NCBI GenBank assembly: GCA_963921425.1
Contig: OY992833.1
Location: forward strand, 17,215,738-17,279,737
Source: Dryas octopetala
Taxonomy: Eukaryota > Streptophyta > Magnoliopsida > Rosales > Rosaceae
Direction: 5' to 3'
DNA length: 64,000 bases
The notes under the pieces are model-generated. The model searched no databases. It worked only from the letters and a program-made list of their open reading frames with translations, and was not told where the DNA came from. The position numbers were made by a program, and so were the translations under genes. How positions within the stretch are numbered: the first letter of the stretch is position 1; every line of letters begins with the position of its first letter. Positions 36,735-49,198 of the stretch are shown one piece after another.

Positions 36735-37108
36735 AGTATGGTTCTGCAGGAAAAGTGTCCACAAAAGGCGATGTTTATAGCTATGGGATTATGTTGCTCG
36801 AAATTATTGCGAGAAAAAACCCCATGGATGAAATGTTTTTTGGAGAGCTGAGTTTGAGACAATGGGTGAATGCATCGCTCCCTTACAATGTTCTGGAGGT
36901 AGTGGATGTTGACTTACTGAGCATAGAAGAGGGAAGATGTGTAGAGGGAAAAGATGTAAATGCCACAAAAAATATCATTTTGTTTATCATAGAAATAAGC
37001 TTGAGGTGTTCTGAAGAAGTGGCAGAGAACAGAATGGGCATTAGGGAGGTAGTGCCCAAGGTCATGCAAATAAAATTGGCACTTGAAATTAGAAAGAAGG
37101 GTGTTTAA
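36735..37108 (+). pseudogene. Orphan last exon of an LRR-XII receptor kinase
   Basis: Open from the splice acceptor (CCACAG at 36734) to the stop at 37108. It reads EYGSAGKVSTKGDVYSYGIM-type kinase C-lobe, then SLRQWVNASLPYNVLEVVDV and the C-terminal helices, ending RKKGV. It corresponds exactly to exon 2 of copies 1 and 3 and carries an extra insertion (CVEGKDVNATK). Intron-like sequence precedes it, but no exon 1 lies between copy 2 and here. It could be a second 3' exon available to copy 2 by alternative splicing; otherwise it is a remnant. Confidence 0.85.
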
Positions 37109-37268
37109 TTAATATCCATGAGACTTTTTCCTTGGTTGTCCATGTGCGCACAAATTTTTTGTTGTTCATTTTTTGAGTTTATCTTTAGTGCTTTTTAATT
37201 TGTTGTATTACTCAATTTTTGTGTGCTATTGTAAACCATTGACTTTATGTATTACTCAGTTTATCCTT

Positions 37269-37986
37269 TATCAAAACTCTAGCCGTCACCCTCAAATGCT
37301 CTCTCCTCTCTCCTCAATCCTATCTCTCTTAGCCAATGTTTTCCAGGGGTGGGGGTGGTGGCTCCTGTGCTCCTCACAGGCCTGTTGCTCCTACCCCCTC
37401 CTCTCATTTCTCCTTTTCTTCTTCACTTATGGAATACTTTCCTTCCTCTTTGTGAGAGCTTTTTCATCTCTCTCTATGTGAGTTTTTTCATCTCAATAAA
37501 GGAGAGCTTTTCTTATCGCTCTGGTTTGGTCTGCCCATGGCGTTGTGCACGATCTGCGCGTTGTGCGGCATCGAATCTTGCTTTAGAGATGATTAGTTGC
37601 TCTCTGAAGGGATTTCTTCCAGTTTGGCTCTGGTTCTTGTCACACTGTGTACGGAGGTCACTATACTCGCTGGTACCAGTCCTACAAGTTATTATTATCC
37701 GATCCGCCACCTTGGTCTACTGTCAGACTCGATTTAGAGATGTTGGCTGGATTGTGGACTCAAACGCGACTAGTTCGCTAATTACTACGATGCTTCGTTG
37801 GCTCCGTTTGACGGCTGTAGTGTCTGCTCAATGCCGACATTACGAGATCATGCTCTTATTCTGTTGTAAGCGTTTAGCTTTTTTGCCCTATTATTGTAGG
37901 GCTTCTTGCGATAACCTTGTATTCTTTCTGCCTTTTTGATTATTTTAATGCAATGTTATTGTTTTCTCAAAAAAAAAAAAAAAAAA
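37269..37986 (+). mobile_element. Non-LTR retroposon (truncated LINE or SINE-like) with poly-A tail
   Basis: About 718 bp ending in an (A)18 tail (37969-37986), flanked by a 10-bp duplication GTTTATCCTT (37259-37268 and 37987-37996). Tail plus target duplication show L1-type insertion. The 3' part (TTTTTGATTATTTTAATGCAATG before the tail) looks like a plant LINE 3' end. There is no reverse transcriptase motif; the long plus-frame ORF is T-rich and not recognised. Confidence 0.7.
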
Positions 37987-38551
37987 GTTTATCCTTCAAT
38001 TTTGTAAACCATTGACTTTATGTTTAATTGTTGTTTATATTTTGAGCACATATATGTTAGTGATACCATTACTTGATGTGGATTAGTAACATATGTGACG
38101 GTGTAATTACCAACTTTTGAACCCTGCAATGTACTGATGTAGCCTACTGCAGCCTGCAATGAAGAAATGAACAAAGTCAGTTTAGACAGCCCTAAATTTC
38201 GAAGATTGATGCTTTTCTCAAATTAAAAAAATCAAAAATCAAAAATCAAAACCCCCTAAATTTCAAGACTGAGATGAGTAATTACCCAAATCGATCAATG
38301 GTGCATCAATTAGGGAATTAGAAATGAAGAGATAAGAGACTGAGCTAGCCAGATAGGGAATTAGGGATTAGAGTCTGAAGATCAAATTACGGATTTTAGA
38401 TGGATTTAGGGATTTGACTGTTTAGGGCTTTGGGGTGTTGATCGAAGGGCGGAGGTATATGGGGAGGTCTCGGGTGGTGGTGGTGGTCGGCGGTGGAGAT
38501 CGCAGGTGGTGGTGAGTTAGGTCTGAGAGTGAGATCCAAGAGAATGTGGAA

Positions 38552-39112
38552 TGTTGTTTCACATTGGAAAGTTAGGCCTCGTTTGGAGGACGAGACTGGA
38601 CATGACTAAGCAATTAAAAAGGACAGTAGTCTCTTGTCCTATGTTTGGTGGGCTTATTAAGAATTTGGGACATGACTCACACTCGGGACTATAGTCCCAA
38701 AGAACTAAGGATTTTTGTCCTCTGCTCAAAGGTACGTAGTCCACCATGGGACTAGCCTGTGCTGACTTGTCCATAGGACATAGTCCTATCCCTTGCAGTC
38801 CTGTCTTGCATTCCAAACAAGGCTTTGTAGTCTTGTATAAGTGCTCATAATTAAGGGTCTTTGGCCTCTCATCCTATAGCCAATTAGTTTTGGGTTGGAT
38901 GCTCCAATTTTCTTCATGGTATTGGACCAGGTTCACCCACGTGTTAGGCCGAGGTGGCCACACGTGCTCCACATCCTTCAATATGAATAGCCACGTGTTT
39001 GATTTAAGTGACGCCACAAATTCTGGGGTGTGTAAGTGAATGTGGAGTGTTGTCTCACATTAAAAAGTTATATTTTTGTATAAGTGCTTATAAGGATCTT
39101 GATCCATGATAG
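38552..39112 (+). mobile_element. TRIM-like LTR element with a nested MITE
   Basis: Two direct terminal copies start TGTTGT(T/C)TCACATT (38552 and 39048) and share 'ttgtataagtgct(c/t)ataa'. Between them lies a primer-binding-like site (about 38919, tggtattggaccaggtt) and a CACGTG-rich core. It has no coding capacity, as usual for terminal-repeat retrotransposons in miniature. The 5' terminal repeat is interrupted by another element (38575-38823). Old and eroded. Confidence 0.5.
38575..38823. mobile_element. MITE nested in the TRIM-like element
   Basis: 249-bp element with inverted ends GGCCTCGTTTGGA and TCCAAACAAGGC. It interrupts the terminal repeat, as seen by comparison with the other terminal repeat (about 39062-39085), which is continuous there. 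The interior repeats short motifs such as 'ggactatagtcc' and 'ggacatagtcc'. The target duplication is unclear, so the superfamily is not assigned. Confidence 0.6.
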
Positions 39113-40641
39113 TCAACATTATTTTCACCTATAGGCAAAACACAAAACTCTAATATCCAAGTGGAATCATGCAGTACCAGATACGAGATAGAGCTAGCTT
39201 CCGAAGAATGTACAAGGCTTTTTTTGAATAAGCCAATTCATTTGGGACCCTGCGGATCCACTCTTTTTCCTATTCAAAGATCAGCCTTTTATCTTTATGT
39301 TTTCACACCGAGAATTCTTTGCAGATGAAGAGATGTCAAAGGGGCTTCTTACTTCCTAAACAGATCTTCCTACATCCATATATAAACGCTGGTTTATCAA
39401 GAATACGCAACAAAAGTATTTCGAATTATTGATTCATCGCCAGAGATGGCTTTGAACCAATTGTTCATTATCTAATGGATTTTTCCATTCTAAGACTTAA
39501 AGACTTGTAGACGTTGTTGCACATCTCACCGTACCACAAATCCCTTTTAGAAATGCAGAAAATTCAACTAATTTGAGCAGCAGGAAAATGAAATAGTGAA
39601 TAGTCATATGGAATTTTTGTTATTTGTTAAAGGTGGGTACACAAATAACAAAAATTCTGTATAGTTATTCATTCTTTAATTCTTTAAAAACTATCTAGTT
39701 TTTTTTTTTTTTTTTTTTGTTTGTCTTTTCCAATTTGAAACCATTGAATATGTAACAATGAATGTTTGACTAACAGACTGGCTAACGTAGGCGTACCATT
39801 GCAACTTAAACAGAACTGTAGAAATGACATTGTAACTTTTTGAAGGCAAGGTATAAATCAAAATTTAGTATAAACTTGAGGTTGTAATGTGAAATTAATC
39901 CTTTCTATTTTGAACAAAGTTATGATGGCGAATATGGACTTACCCCTTCGATAATTTGATTACAATACAATTGGCTTGAATTTTCTGGCCATTATAATTA
40001 TTTGATGGTACATCTTAGGAGAATTTATTTTAGTGGGAAGCAGAGGAAAGAATGTAATTATTAGTCACTAGATCAACTTTATATCCCCAAGGAAAATTTC
40101 AACACTTTAATTATCTGATTAATTTTTCATCATTTGTTGTCGGTGTGAGATTAGCATGGTGGATTCGATCATCTAAGACTAGGACTAGATTGCCCCAGTT
40201 TCGGTGGTATTTCCATTCAGCTTTTTCCACAAATTAGAACAGAAAGAGTTTGGAAATATTTGGGCAGTGGAGCCTCTCATATTGGACGGAATATAAATTG
40301 ACGAAGACTTGTAAAGCAAAAGTCAGGGCGTGTTTAATTTCACTGCTGAAAGAAGGGCCTCTCATATTGGCAAAGCAATTTACAAAGACTTGAAAATTAC
40401 AAATTAAGTAGTGACAGAGAAGTAGTACACTGACACCGGTGGAGTGTGGACTGGTTCATGTTCTCCAACAAATTCTAGACCACTCATGTCCCATCACAAT
40501 TTTGCAGATATTTTACACCTCCTCATCCATAAATAAACATACTCACCAAGTCACCATTGTCCTCTCAGTGACTCAGTCCCATCTTGAAAAAATTAAACCC
40601 CAAACACCTTATAGGCATTTTCTCTCTCTCTTTTAATTACC
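39113..40641. other. Upstream region of receptor kinase copy 3
   Basis: No gene recognised. From about 40185 it resembles the upstream regions of copies 1 and 4 ('cagtttcggtgg', 'ccattcagctttt', 'acttgtaaagcaaaagtca'), and an internal repeat 'gggcctctcatattgg' occurs twice (near 40271 and 40353). A candidate TATA-like 'ataaataaac' lies about 110 bases before the ATG. Confidence 0.5.
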
Positions 40642-43600
40642 ATGTTCAAGTTCATCACGCAAAACCTACAAATTCTCTTTCATTTTGGAGTTGTGTTACT
40701 GCACTACTCATGCATCCTTCACTTTCATTTGGGCATACCATCAGTAGCAGCAGCCACTTCCAAGTCCAACTTCAGTGATCAATCTGCTCTCCTTGCCTTC
40801 AAATCTAAACTCACTTTTGACCCCACCAACACTGTCTTGGGTGGTAATTGGACCACCACAACAAGTTTCTGTAATTGGGTTGGTGTCTCTTGCAGTAAAC
40901 GCAGGCAAAGAGTCACTGCCTTGGAGCTCCCTTTTATGGGTCTCCAAGGCACCATTTCCCCTCATGTTGGCAACCTCTCCTTCCTAGTCTCACTCGATCT
41001 CGGAAATAACAGCTTCATTGGGTTCATCCCACATGAAATCAGTCGTTTGCATCGCTTGAGGACACTTATACTTGAAGCTAACCAGTTGAAAGGAAACATC
41101 CCTCCAGCTCTCCATCAATGCCAAAAGCTTAAAGCCATGTCCCTTGCAATAAACAGCTTAAGTGGTGTTATTCCTAAAGAGTTGGGTTTCTTACCCAGTC
41201 TTGAGGAATTATTTCTTGGTGGAAACAAATTTGTGCCTGGCAAAATTCCATCGTCTTTGGGTAACATTTCAACATTACAAATATTGGCTCTGGAGGAATG
41301 TGGCCTCACAGGTTCCTTCCCTTCTGCTCTCCTTAACCTCTCTTCTCTAGTTCTGCTTTCTATATATGGAAATTATAACATTTCGGGAATTCTTCCTCAA
41401 GATCTTTGCTATTATTGGCCTAATATTGAATTTATTTCTTTCTCTACCAACAAAATTGCTGGCCAGCTCTCTTCTAGAATCGACCAATGCAAAGAGATTA
41501 GGGTCCTAGATCTATCAGGTAATAGGATTGTGGGAAGTATTCCAAAAGAGATTGGGAGTTTACAAAATCTTGAAAAGCTACAGCTTGGTGATAATAGCCT
41601 CACTGGCACTATACCTGTCACTATAGGTAACTTATCCAACTTGAAGGTTTTTGATGTTACAGAAAATAACATTACGGGTAGTATTCCGACCCATATTTTT
41701 GGGCATCTTTCGAATCTACAGTATTTGTCTTTAGCTCATAATAACTTAACAGGTGCAATTCCTCAAGAAATTTTCAACATCTCCACCCTACAAACACTCA
41801 CACTATTATATAATTCCCTTTCTGGAACTTTTCCATCATTATCTACTGGACTTTTGCTTCCTAACATTGAATTGCTACTTCTTTCTCACAATGAAATTAC
41901 TGGAAATATACCATCCTACTTTTCAAATTTTACCAAGCTTCGAAAGCTTGATGTTAGCTATAACTTGCTCTATGGACCAATACCCATGAATCTTGGTAGT
42001 ATAAAACACCTTCAAGACCTTAATTTGGGAGGAAATATGCTGACAGGAGAACCTGGAATTCCTCAACTCAAATTCCTTTCTTCTTTATTCAATAGCAGTT
42101 CACTGGAAAATTTATTTTTATTTCAAAATCCTCTAAATGGCATAATACCCGATTCCTTTGGAAATACTTCTTCTTCCCTTCAGATATTTTTGGCAGAAAG
42201 TTCCCAAATCAAGGGCAATATACCCAAGGCAATTGGTTCCTTGAAAAATTTGACCTTTCTTCGTTTGGCTAACAATCATATGAGTGGAAAAATACCATCA
42301 GCAGTTGGAGGATTGAAGAGGTTGCAAAGATTGTATCTTGAAAATAACAACATTGGAGGATTCATTCCGTATGAGCTTTGTCTTCTGAGGAACTTAGGAG
42401 AACTATCTCTAGCAAATAACAGAATCTCTGGATTGATCCCAAATTGCATTGGAAACCTAACAAGCCTTCAAATTGTTCTCCTAAATTCCAACAGATTGAC
42501 ATCGTTGATACCAATGAATTTATTGAACCTTGAAAATCTCTTGTTCTTGAATTTGTCGTCCAATTCTTTCAGTGGAGACTTAACTTCAATAATGAGAAAG
42601 TCCAATGTCGTTCAAATGATGGATTTATCTTGGAACCAAATTAGTGGAAACATTCCAAGCATCATTGGAGCTTTTCAAAGCCTACACTCTCTAAATTTGT
42701 CAAACAACTTGCTTATGGGATCTGTTCCACAAACTCTTGGTGATCTGAAAGGGTTGGAATTTTTGGACCTGTCATATAATAATTTGTCTGGCGCAATACC
42801 AAAGTCTCTTGACAGACTCAAATTTCTCAAGTATTTGAATTTATCTTTCAATCAGCTATCTGGAGAGATTCCTTCTGGTGGACCATTTGTAAACTTGACT
42901 GCCCAATCATTTTTGGAGAATAGAGCACTTTGTGGGAGACCAAATTTCGGAGTCCCACCTTGCACAACTCCTAGCAAAAGGTCAAAGCGTTTGCTCAAAT
43001 ATATTCTTCCAGTCGTTGCATCGACAATGATCCTAATAGCTCTCATCTATATGTACTTGAAAAAGTATCAAAAGGGAAATGCAGGCATTCCAAGTTTAGT
43101 TGACTGGGTAACAAAAATTGATCATAGGATTATTTCATATCAAGAACTTCGTCGTGCTACAAATGACTTCTGTGAAAGCAACTTACTCGGAGTAGGAGGT
43201 TTTGGCTCTGTGTACAAGGGGATACTATCTGAAGGAACAACTGTTGCTGTCAAAGTTCTAAATTTGCAAATGGAAGGTGCCTTCAAAAGTTTTGATGCAG
43301 AATGTAAGGTGTGGCGGACAATCCGGCATAGAAATCTTGTGAAGGTCATAACTGCATGCTCAAGCCCTGAGGTAAGAGCATTGGTGCTGCAATACATGTC
43401 TAATGGTAGCCTTGAGAAGTGGTTATACTCTCACAACTACTGTCTAAATCTTCTTCAAAGAGTGAGCATGATGGTTGATATTGCATCCGCTTTAGAATAT
43501 CTTCACCATGGCCAATCAGAAATGGTAGTGCACTGTGATTTGAAGCCTAGCAATATCCTTTTCGATGAAGACATGGTTGCACATGTGGGAGACTTTGGTC

Positions 43601-44404
43601 TTGCCAAAATTTTGGCAAAAAATAAGGATGCAACACAAACCAGAACTATTGGTACACTTGGCTACGTTGCGCCTGGTAAGTACAGTAATTTACAATATAT
43701 AGTTTTTTATTGCTAAAACAAACTGATTGTGGTTAATTAGTTGAAAATAATAAGCACAAAAGTTTAATTACTTCTGTCTTGGTCTGAATTATATGGGATG
43801 GGTCTTTATTTTTAAATTTATGGGATGTGCTTTAATCAGATGCATTATTAGTTTTGGGGGATATGTAGTTAAGTTAAAAATGATGTTTATGATAAAAGTT
43901 AGTTAAAAATGATTCTTCAGAATCTAATCCATCTTAACATGAGTATATGTATATAGAATGTATATTATCATAAGCATGCATATCATTATTTCCACTGGAA
44001 TTTGAAGGTTTATTAATTTGTTTGACAATTGATGTGTGTCCACAGAATATGGTTCTGCAGGAAAAGTGTCCACAAAAGGTGATGTTTATAGTTATGGAAT
44101 TATGTTGCTGGAAATAATTGCGAGAAAAAAACCTACAGATGAAATGTTTTCTGGAGAGCTGAGTTTGAGGCAATGGATGAAAGCATCGCTCCCTTACAAT
44201 GTTCTAGAGGTAGTAGATGTTGGCTTATTGAGTGTAGAAGAGGGAAGAGATGTAAATGCTAAAAGAAATATCATTTTGTCCATCCTGGAAATAGGCTTCA
44301 AGTGTTCTGAAGAAGTACCAGAGGAAAGAATGGACATTGGAGAGGTAGTGCCCAAACTCAAGAAAATAAAGTTAACACTTGAAAATAGAAACAGGGGTGT
44401 TTAA
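40642..44404 (+). CDS. LRR-XII receptor-like kinase, copy 3 (intact, 1130 aa)
   Basis: The only copy that is intact without special assumptions. Exons 40642-43675 and 44046-44404 give 3393 nt (1131 codons with stop); the 370-nt GT-AG intron splits APE|YGS. Signal peptide at 1-35 (ILFHFGVVLLHYSC), LRR N-cap (DQSALLAFKSKLTFDP), about two dozen extracellular LRRs with many N-x-S/T sites, C-cap CGRPNFGVPPC, one membrane span at about 786-808, juxtamembrane QELRRATNDF, kinase with G-loop LGVGGFGSVYKG (849-860), Lys871, catalytic HCDLKPSN (964-971) and DFGLAK (984-989). The Cys in place of Arg before the catalytic Asp makes it a non-RD kinase, the class linked to innate-immune receptors such as FLS2, EFR and Xa21. 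Ligand unknown. Closest named relative from memory: At3g47570-type. Confidence 0.93.
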
Positions 44405-46034
44405 TTAATATCCATGTAACTATTTCATTTGTTGTCCAAGTGTGCACAACTTTGTTGTTCATCTTCTGGTTTATCTTGGATCATTCAGCAACAGTAGTAT
44501 TGTAATTAGTAATAAGCTTGAAATCACTTCAACTTTTTATTTTAATATTATTAATAATAACAGTACTCTATGGATGATAGACTCTGCCATAGTCAGTGCA
44601 AAAGAAGCCAAGTTTGCATAGACTCTGCACGTCTTTGGTGGCCTAATTTGTCTCCTCTTTAACCCCCTCCCAGTAGCAATAATATGTTTTTGTTGCCGTG
44701 TTTCTCCTGTGCATCACCGATATGACCAAGCACGCAATCTGATTGACACGTGAGTATAAATAACAGACTCCTTAATTCTCATGTAGCTTGGCTCATAAAA
44801 TATCACCCCAATGTAATAACAATTTTTATTGATCACTTAGCTAGGCTCAACACGAAAAATTATTATATGTAACCGTAATATCACGTGGTATAATAATATA
44901 GTGTTATCAATTCACTCAAATTATAATATGTGGATGATTTTAAGAGTTTTTTCTTAGATTTTAGAGTTTTAAAAATTAATTATTATATACGTGTTATAAT
45001 TTGAGTGAATTAGTAACATTACGTCAGTATGCCACGTGATATTACGTACGGTCACACACAATAATCTCTCGCTCAACACACCACAAACGATATTGTACGT
45101 TTCAACCCAAATTCAAATTCGAAGATTACACAATTTTAATTCTGCCAGTCATTCAAGCTTACCATCCCTCATGAATTCGTGAGTCATTTTGTGTTTAGCA
45201 TAGCTCAACTGATGATACTTGCTTGAAAATAATAAGACCTATCAACAAAAAAATATTAGAACCAATAGCAAATGTGATTTCATAATAATTTTGTAAATGA
45301 GATGTAATCTCGATCATGCTGCTTTTTTCTTTTGGGTATGATGGTGACCGAAGCCCAAAAATCAGATTTTGCATTTTCATTTGATCATATTAGAGAGAGA
45401 GAGAGAGTTGTGTGTGTGAGATTCGAAGTAGGCCACCCGGCCCAGCCCGTAGTTCTCTCCATCTTTTTCTTTTCTTTTTTTAAACGAAAAGGCGCTAAAG
45501 ACTAAAAAGTCCAGCAATTAATTGGAAAAGAAAGAGAGAAAGTCCAGCATTTTAGTCCGTTCATCACATTTTCATGTGACCAATTCCGTTAATTTTTGGA
45601 TAAAAGTTAACGTTTGTACTGCTTTGATACAACTTGGAAAGTTCGTGGACTAAATTGACACTTTTTATAGTCAGTGGACCAAATTGAAATTCACTGTAAA
45701 GTTCGTAGACTATTTTTGTATTTAACCCTTCGATCAAATATATCAGGTGAAGATACCTGTTTCGTTTGGCTGCCTAGAAAACGATGGAAAATAAGACAAA
45801 ATAGAGCGTTTCTCGGCAACCAAACAAACAGAGGAGGTTTTATAAATTAAAACTTAGAATTTGTTCTTGAATTCACCTGCAACAATCTCAAACAAGGCCA
45901 CTTCTTTCAGATAATTAGTCCTTTATTTTCAATCTGTTTATTATTATTGCTTAATTTGTGTTGTTGCCAACGTTTTCAATTTCAGTTATTTGGATTAATT
46001 ACTCACTGAACGTGTTGTTTTATGTTCCAGAAAA
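44405..46034. other. Shared 3' flank of copy 3
   Basis: 44405-44840 matches the 3' flanks of copies 1 and 4. 45410-45735 matches 63060-63511, including the right arm of the TIR element found whole at 63158-63511 ('gttcgtagactatttttgtatttaac'), here apparently without its left arm. No gene is seen. Confidence 0.55.
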
Positions 46035-46205
46035 TTTGAGGCTGACCAGATTGTATGTACACCGAATCCTTTAACAATCTGGCTGATGAGCTTGAACGCC
46101 GTACCTCATGCCAGAGCTTGAAAGAAGAGCTCAAGAGAATGAAGGATGAATGCCTCAATAAAGAAGAAGAGCATAGGAAGGCTATGGAATTGCTGAAGCA
46201 TATAC
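46035..46205 (+). pseudogene. Exon-like coiled-coil fragment cut by a transposon
   Basis: After a possible splice acceptor (ttccag, 46034), an open frame from ATG 46055 reads NNLADELERRTSCQSLKEEL and a KEEEHRKAMELLKH helix: charged, heptad-like, clearly coding in character. It runs directly into the terminal inverted repeat of the element at 46206. Nothing similar resumes beyond 50780. I do not recognise the family; coiled-coil proteins are too alike to name from 50 residues. Confidence 0.45.
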
Positions 46206-47587
46206 TACTACAAAAAAGCTCATACATATCAGTAATTTACCGATATGTAAGGCCCCTAAAATTCGATATAGGAAAGCGTGATATCTATTCTCATTGGTTT
46301 ACATATCAGTTTTGAACTGATATCTATATCATTTTTTACATCAGTTTCTTTTTTAAATGCGATATATATTTCCTTCCAGGATGGTTAAAAACACAATAAA
46401 TGATATATTTATAATATATTATATCAGTATTATATTTATAACTGATATCTTATAAATGAATAATATGAGTTTTAATCGTATAACTGGTATAATTATTTCC
46501 ATAGACATCTGTATTGTGTATAAGAACAAATATCTTAGATTAGACTTATATGTTCATGAATTACGGAACTGGTATAAATAGTCTCGTAGATATCGTTATT
46601 GGTTCTAAGAAATGATATCGTATATCTGAATTATATGTTTTAAGAGTATGAAACTGGTATAAATATACTTATAGACATCAGTTTGAGTAATGGAATTGAT
46701 TTTGAAGGCATGATTGATATCACTTACATTGAAAGAATGATCTCGAATATTTTGAAATTATTGTTATGTAAACCCTGTTTAGATATCAATTTTTTTCCTG
46801 AAAACTGAGATAATTGCTCAATACCATTACACTTGTATTGCATATTTTTTTAGTGGCCAACCCATTGAGATAAATGCTCAACATCCATTACATAGTAAAG
46901 ATCCTCAATTCACATAAATTTCAATATCTCCAAGTACCCAAAATATGTCTACATATCACAAAAATTAGGGGGAGACCTCATCTCTAACCCCATCCTTAAA
47001 TCTAAGCTAGGCCTATATAGTCATCAACATGTACAAATATAAGGCATGGCAGTGCACACTTGTTCTAATTTGTATCATAGCAGTTCATGAAGGAAAATAA
47101 TTTTACAAACTAATTGAATCAAAATTAACCCATGAAATCTGCACCTCATTGACTTCAATTTCCTCCCATGTGTACTGCTTTCCTTATAAATTCGATCACC
47201 TAACAATTGGAAAAATCAAACAAAATTACAAAATCACAGTACTAAAAAGAAGCAAATTGAGTTTTCATACCAAATTACATTACTAAAATATTCAAGATTT
47301 CATAGCAAATGGTCTATATTGTTATCTAAATTCATTGTAACTTGTAAGAATAAAAATATATGAAAATTTTCAAACATATAGTGATTTGCAAGTGCAATAT
47401 ACTACAAAAGGCATGTCAATAGAGATAGGTAGTGTACATGAGAAAGGAAAAAATGCAAGAAACACAAGCAAAAGAATAACATTCCCCAAAAAACTAGGCC
47501 ATGGATTTGACATCAACTTCAAAACTCATTTAAAATTTAGAATGAGATAAATTCACTCAAAAGAAGCATCAATTAGTTGTATTGTAC

Positions 47588-47768
47588 CTCAATGGAAGGC
47601 ACGCTGACTGAGATGTAAAGGTCCCTGTCATTGTTCACAGCTTCCATCATGTTAATTCAGTGAGAGCTCTCTACATTATGAGCAGGATACTGGCCAGTGG
47701 CTATGCAGATTGCAGCAACAATATTGCTGGCGTGGGCATTGAACCCCCCAAGAGCACCAGCCATAGCT
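47588..47768 (-). pseudogene. Captured exon of HMG-CoA reductase
   Basis: 181 nt bordered by AG (47770-47769) and GT (47587-47586). It reads [35 protein letters not shown], a TGA where HMGR has Cys, then MMEAVNNDRDLYISVSVPSIE. This is the highly conserved catalytic-domain stretch of plant HMG-CoA reductase (mevalonate pathway, ER membrane), including the FNAHASN and ESSH signature region. A single TGC-to-TGA change and the absence of the rest of the domain exclude activity. It lies 1.4 kb downstream of the MED15 fragment in the same orientation, so read-through or splicing between them is possible. Confidence 0.9.
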
Positions 47769-49198
47769 CTGTAGATTGTATAATCCATATCAGGCCTTAT
47801 AATTAGCTATCACATAGAATATATTTTATGTTGCATTCAATTGATTATCATGAACACAACATATCTAAAAGGATAAAAAATTTATGTCAATTTCCTGGGT
47901 TTTCTCACTAGCTATACAACTTTAGCTTCTGAAAACTGTTACAATAGTAGTAATTAGCATTACCTGAAAAGATATTGACCAATGTTTTGCCATAAAAATT
48001 AAAGGAACCAACAATGCATAAAGTTTCCCATAAAAGTTGGGGTACTCTAAAGTCTAAACCATATTTTTTATGAGGATGATGAAGAGGCTGCTAAGAGCCA
48101 TGATATTGATAACACCACCAATGTTGTATGATTTAGTTAAGTAGTCACTGCATGTTGTCAAGCAATGAATTAGACTCAAAGTTACAAAGAAAAGATATGA
48201 AAAATAAAATAAAACCACTTTAGTATGTAACTTTACCATAACAAGACAAGATTAGATAGATAAGGAATGACTGCATGATGGAGAGAGGCAAGAACCTGAG
48301 TGGCAAAAGTCAGCAAGGTCAGAGAATTATAGAACATAAAGATATAAAACTATCTATGATCAATATAAGGTGAAAGGACAGCAGAGACAAACACTAAAGA
48401 AACATTATATCTAGGTTAAGCATAAAAGAACATGAAGTAAATGAACCTAAAAATAAAAAATAATATAAATTCCATTAAACTACTTTATATTGGATTGCAC
48501 CTTGATTTATCTTTTGGGTTGAATATGCAGATCTTTGAATCCACAAAAAATCAATAATTTTGGTCTGAAAGAGAAGGAAAGCTGTAATACCAAAGAAAAG
48601 GCAGTTATTAGAATTGTGCATCAACAAAACCCAATACAGCAAATCCAAAAATTAAACAATCTGATTGGAGCATGAGATAGACCAATCATGCATTCTTATC
48701 CTTTCCCATTATTAAATCTAAGAAGTAAGATTTAAACAGTTAGACAATTTTATAAAGTACAACACCAGTACATAAACAATAAAATAAAAAATACTATAGC
48801 AAGTTATGGTCAGCCAAAGATTTCCAAGTACATAAACAAGTGTGAAGACAAAAACACAAAAATGCCCTTTATGTTCCTCATATTCTTAATAATCTGATCC
48901 CTTGCCTGAAAAAATAAATTAAAAAAAATATAGTAAACCAACTTCAATCTCGAACTTTCATTGTACCAACCAATACAGGTATCAACATTGAATCATTTCA
49001 GATAAGAGATGTGAGAATAAGGAAACCATAGAACATTTCAGGCATTAAGAAGAAACCTAATATAAAATATAAATGCAACCTTTTCTCCATTTCAAAAGGA
49101 ATATATGCATGCAGGGAGAAGGAAGGGGTAGTTGTAAGTGTAAATGAAATTTGTATAGATGCATGAAACAGGAGCACAATGTTCAGATATGTTATTAC

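Noticed and set aside
37349-37939. A 196-codon open frame
   Set aside because: Lies inside the poly-A-tailed retroposon, is T-rich and Leu/Ser/Phe-biased, and has no recognisable motif.
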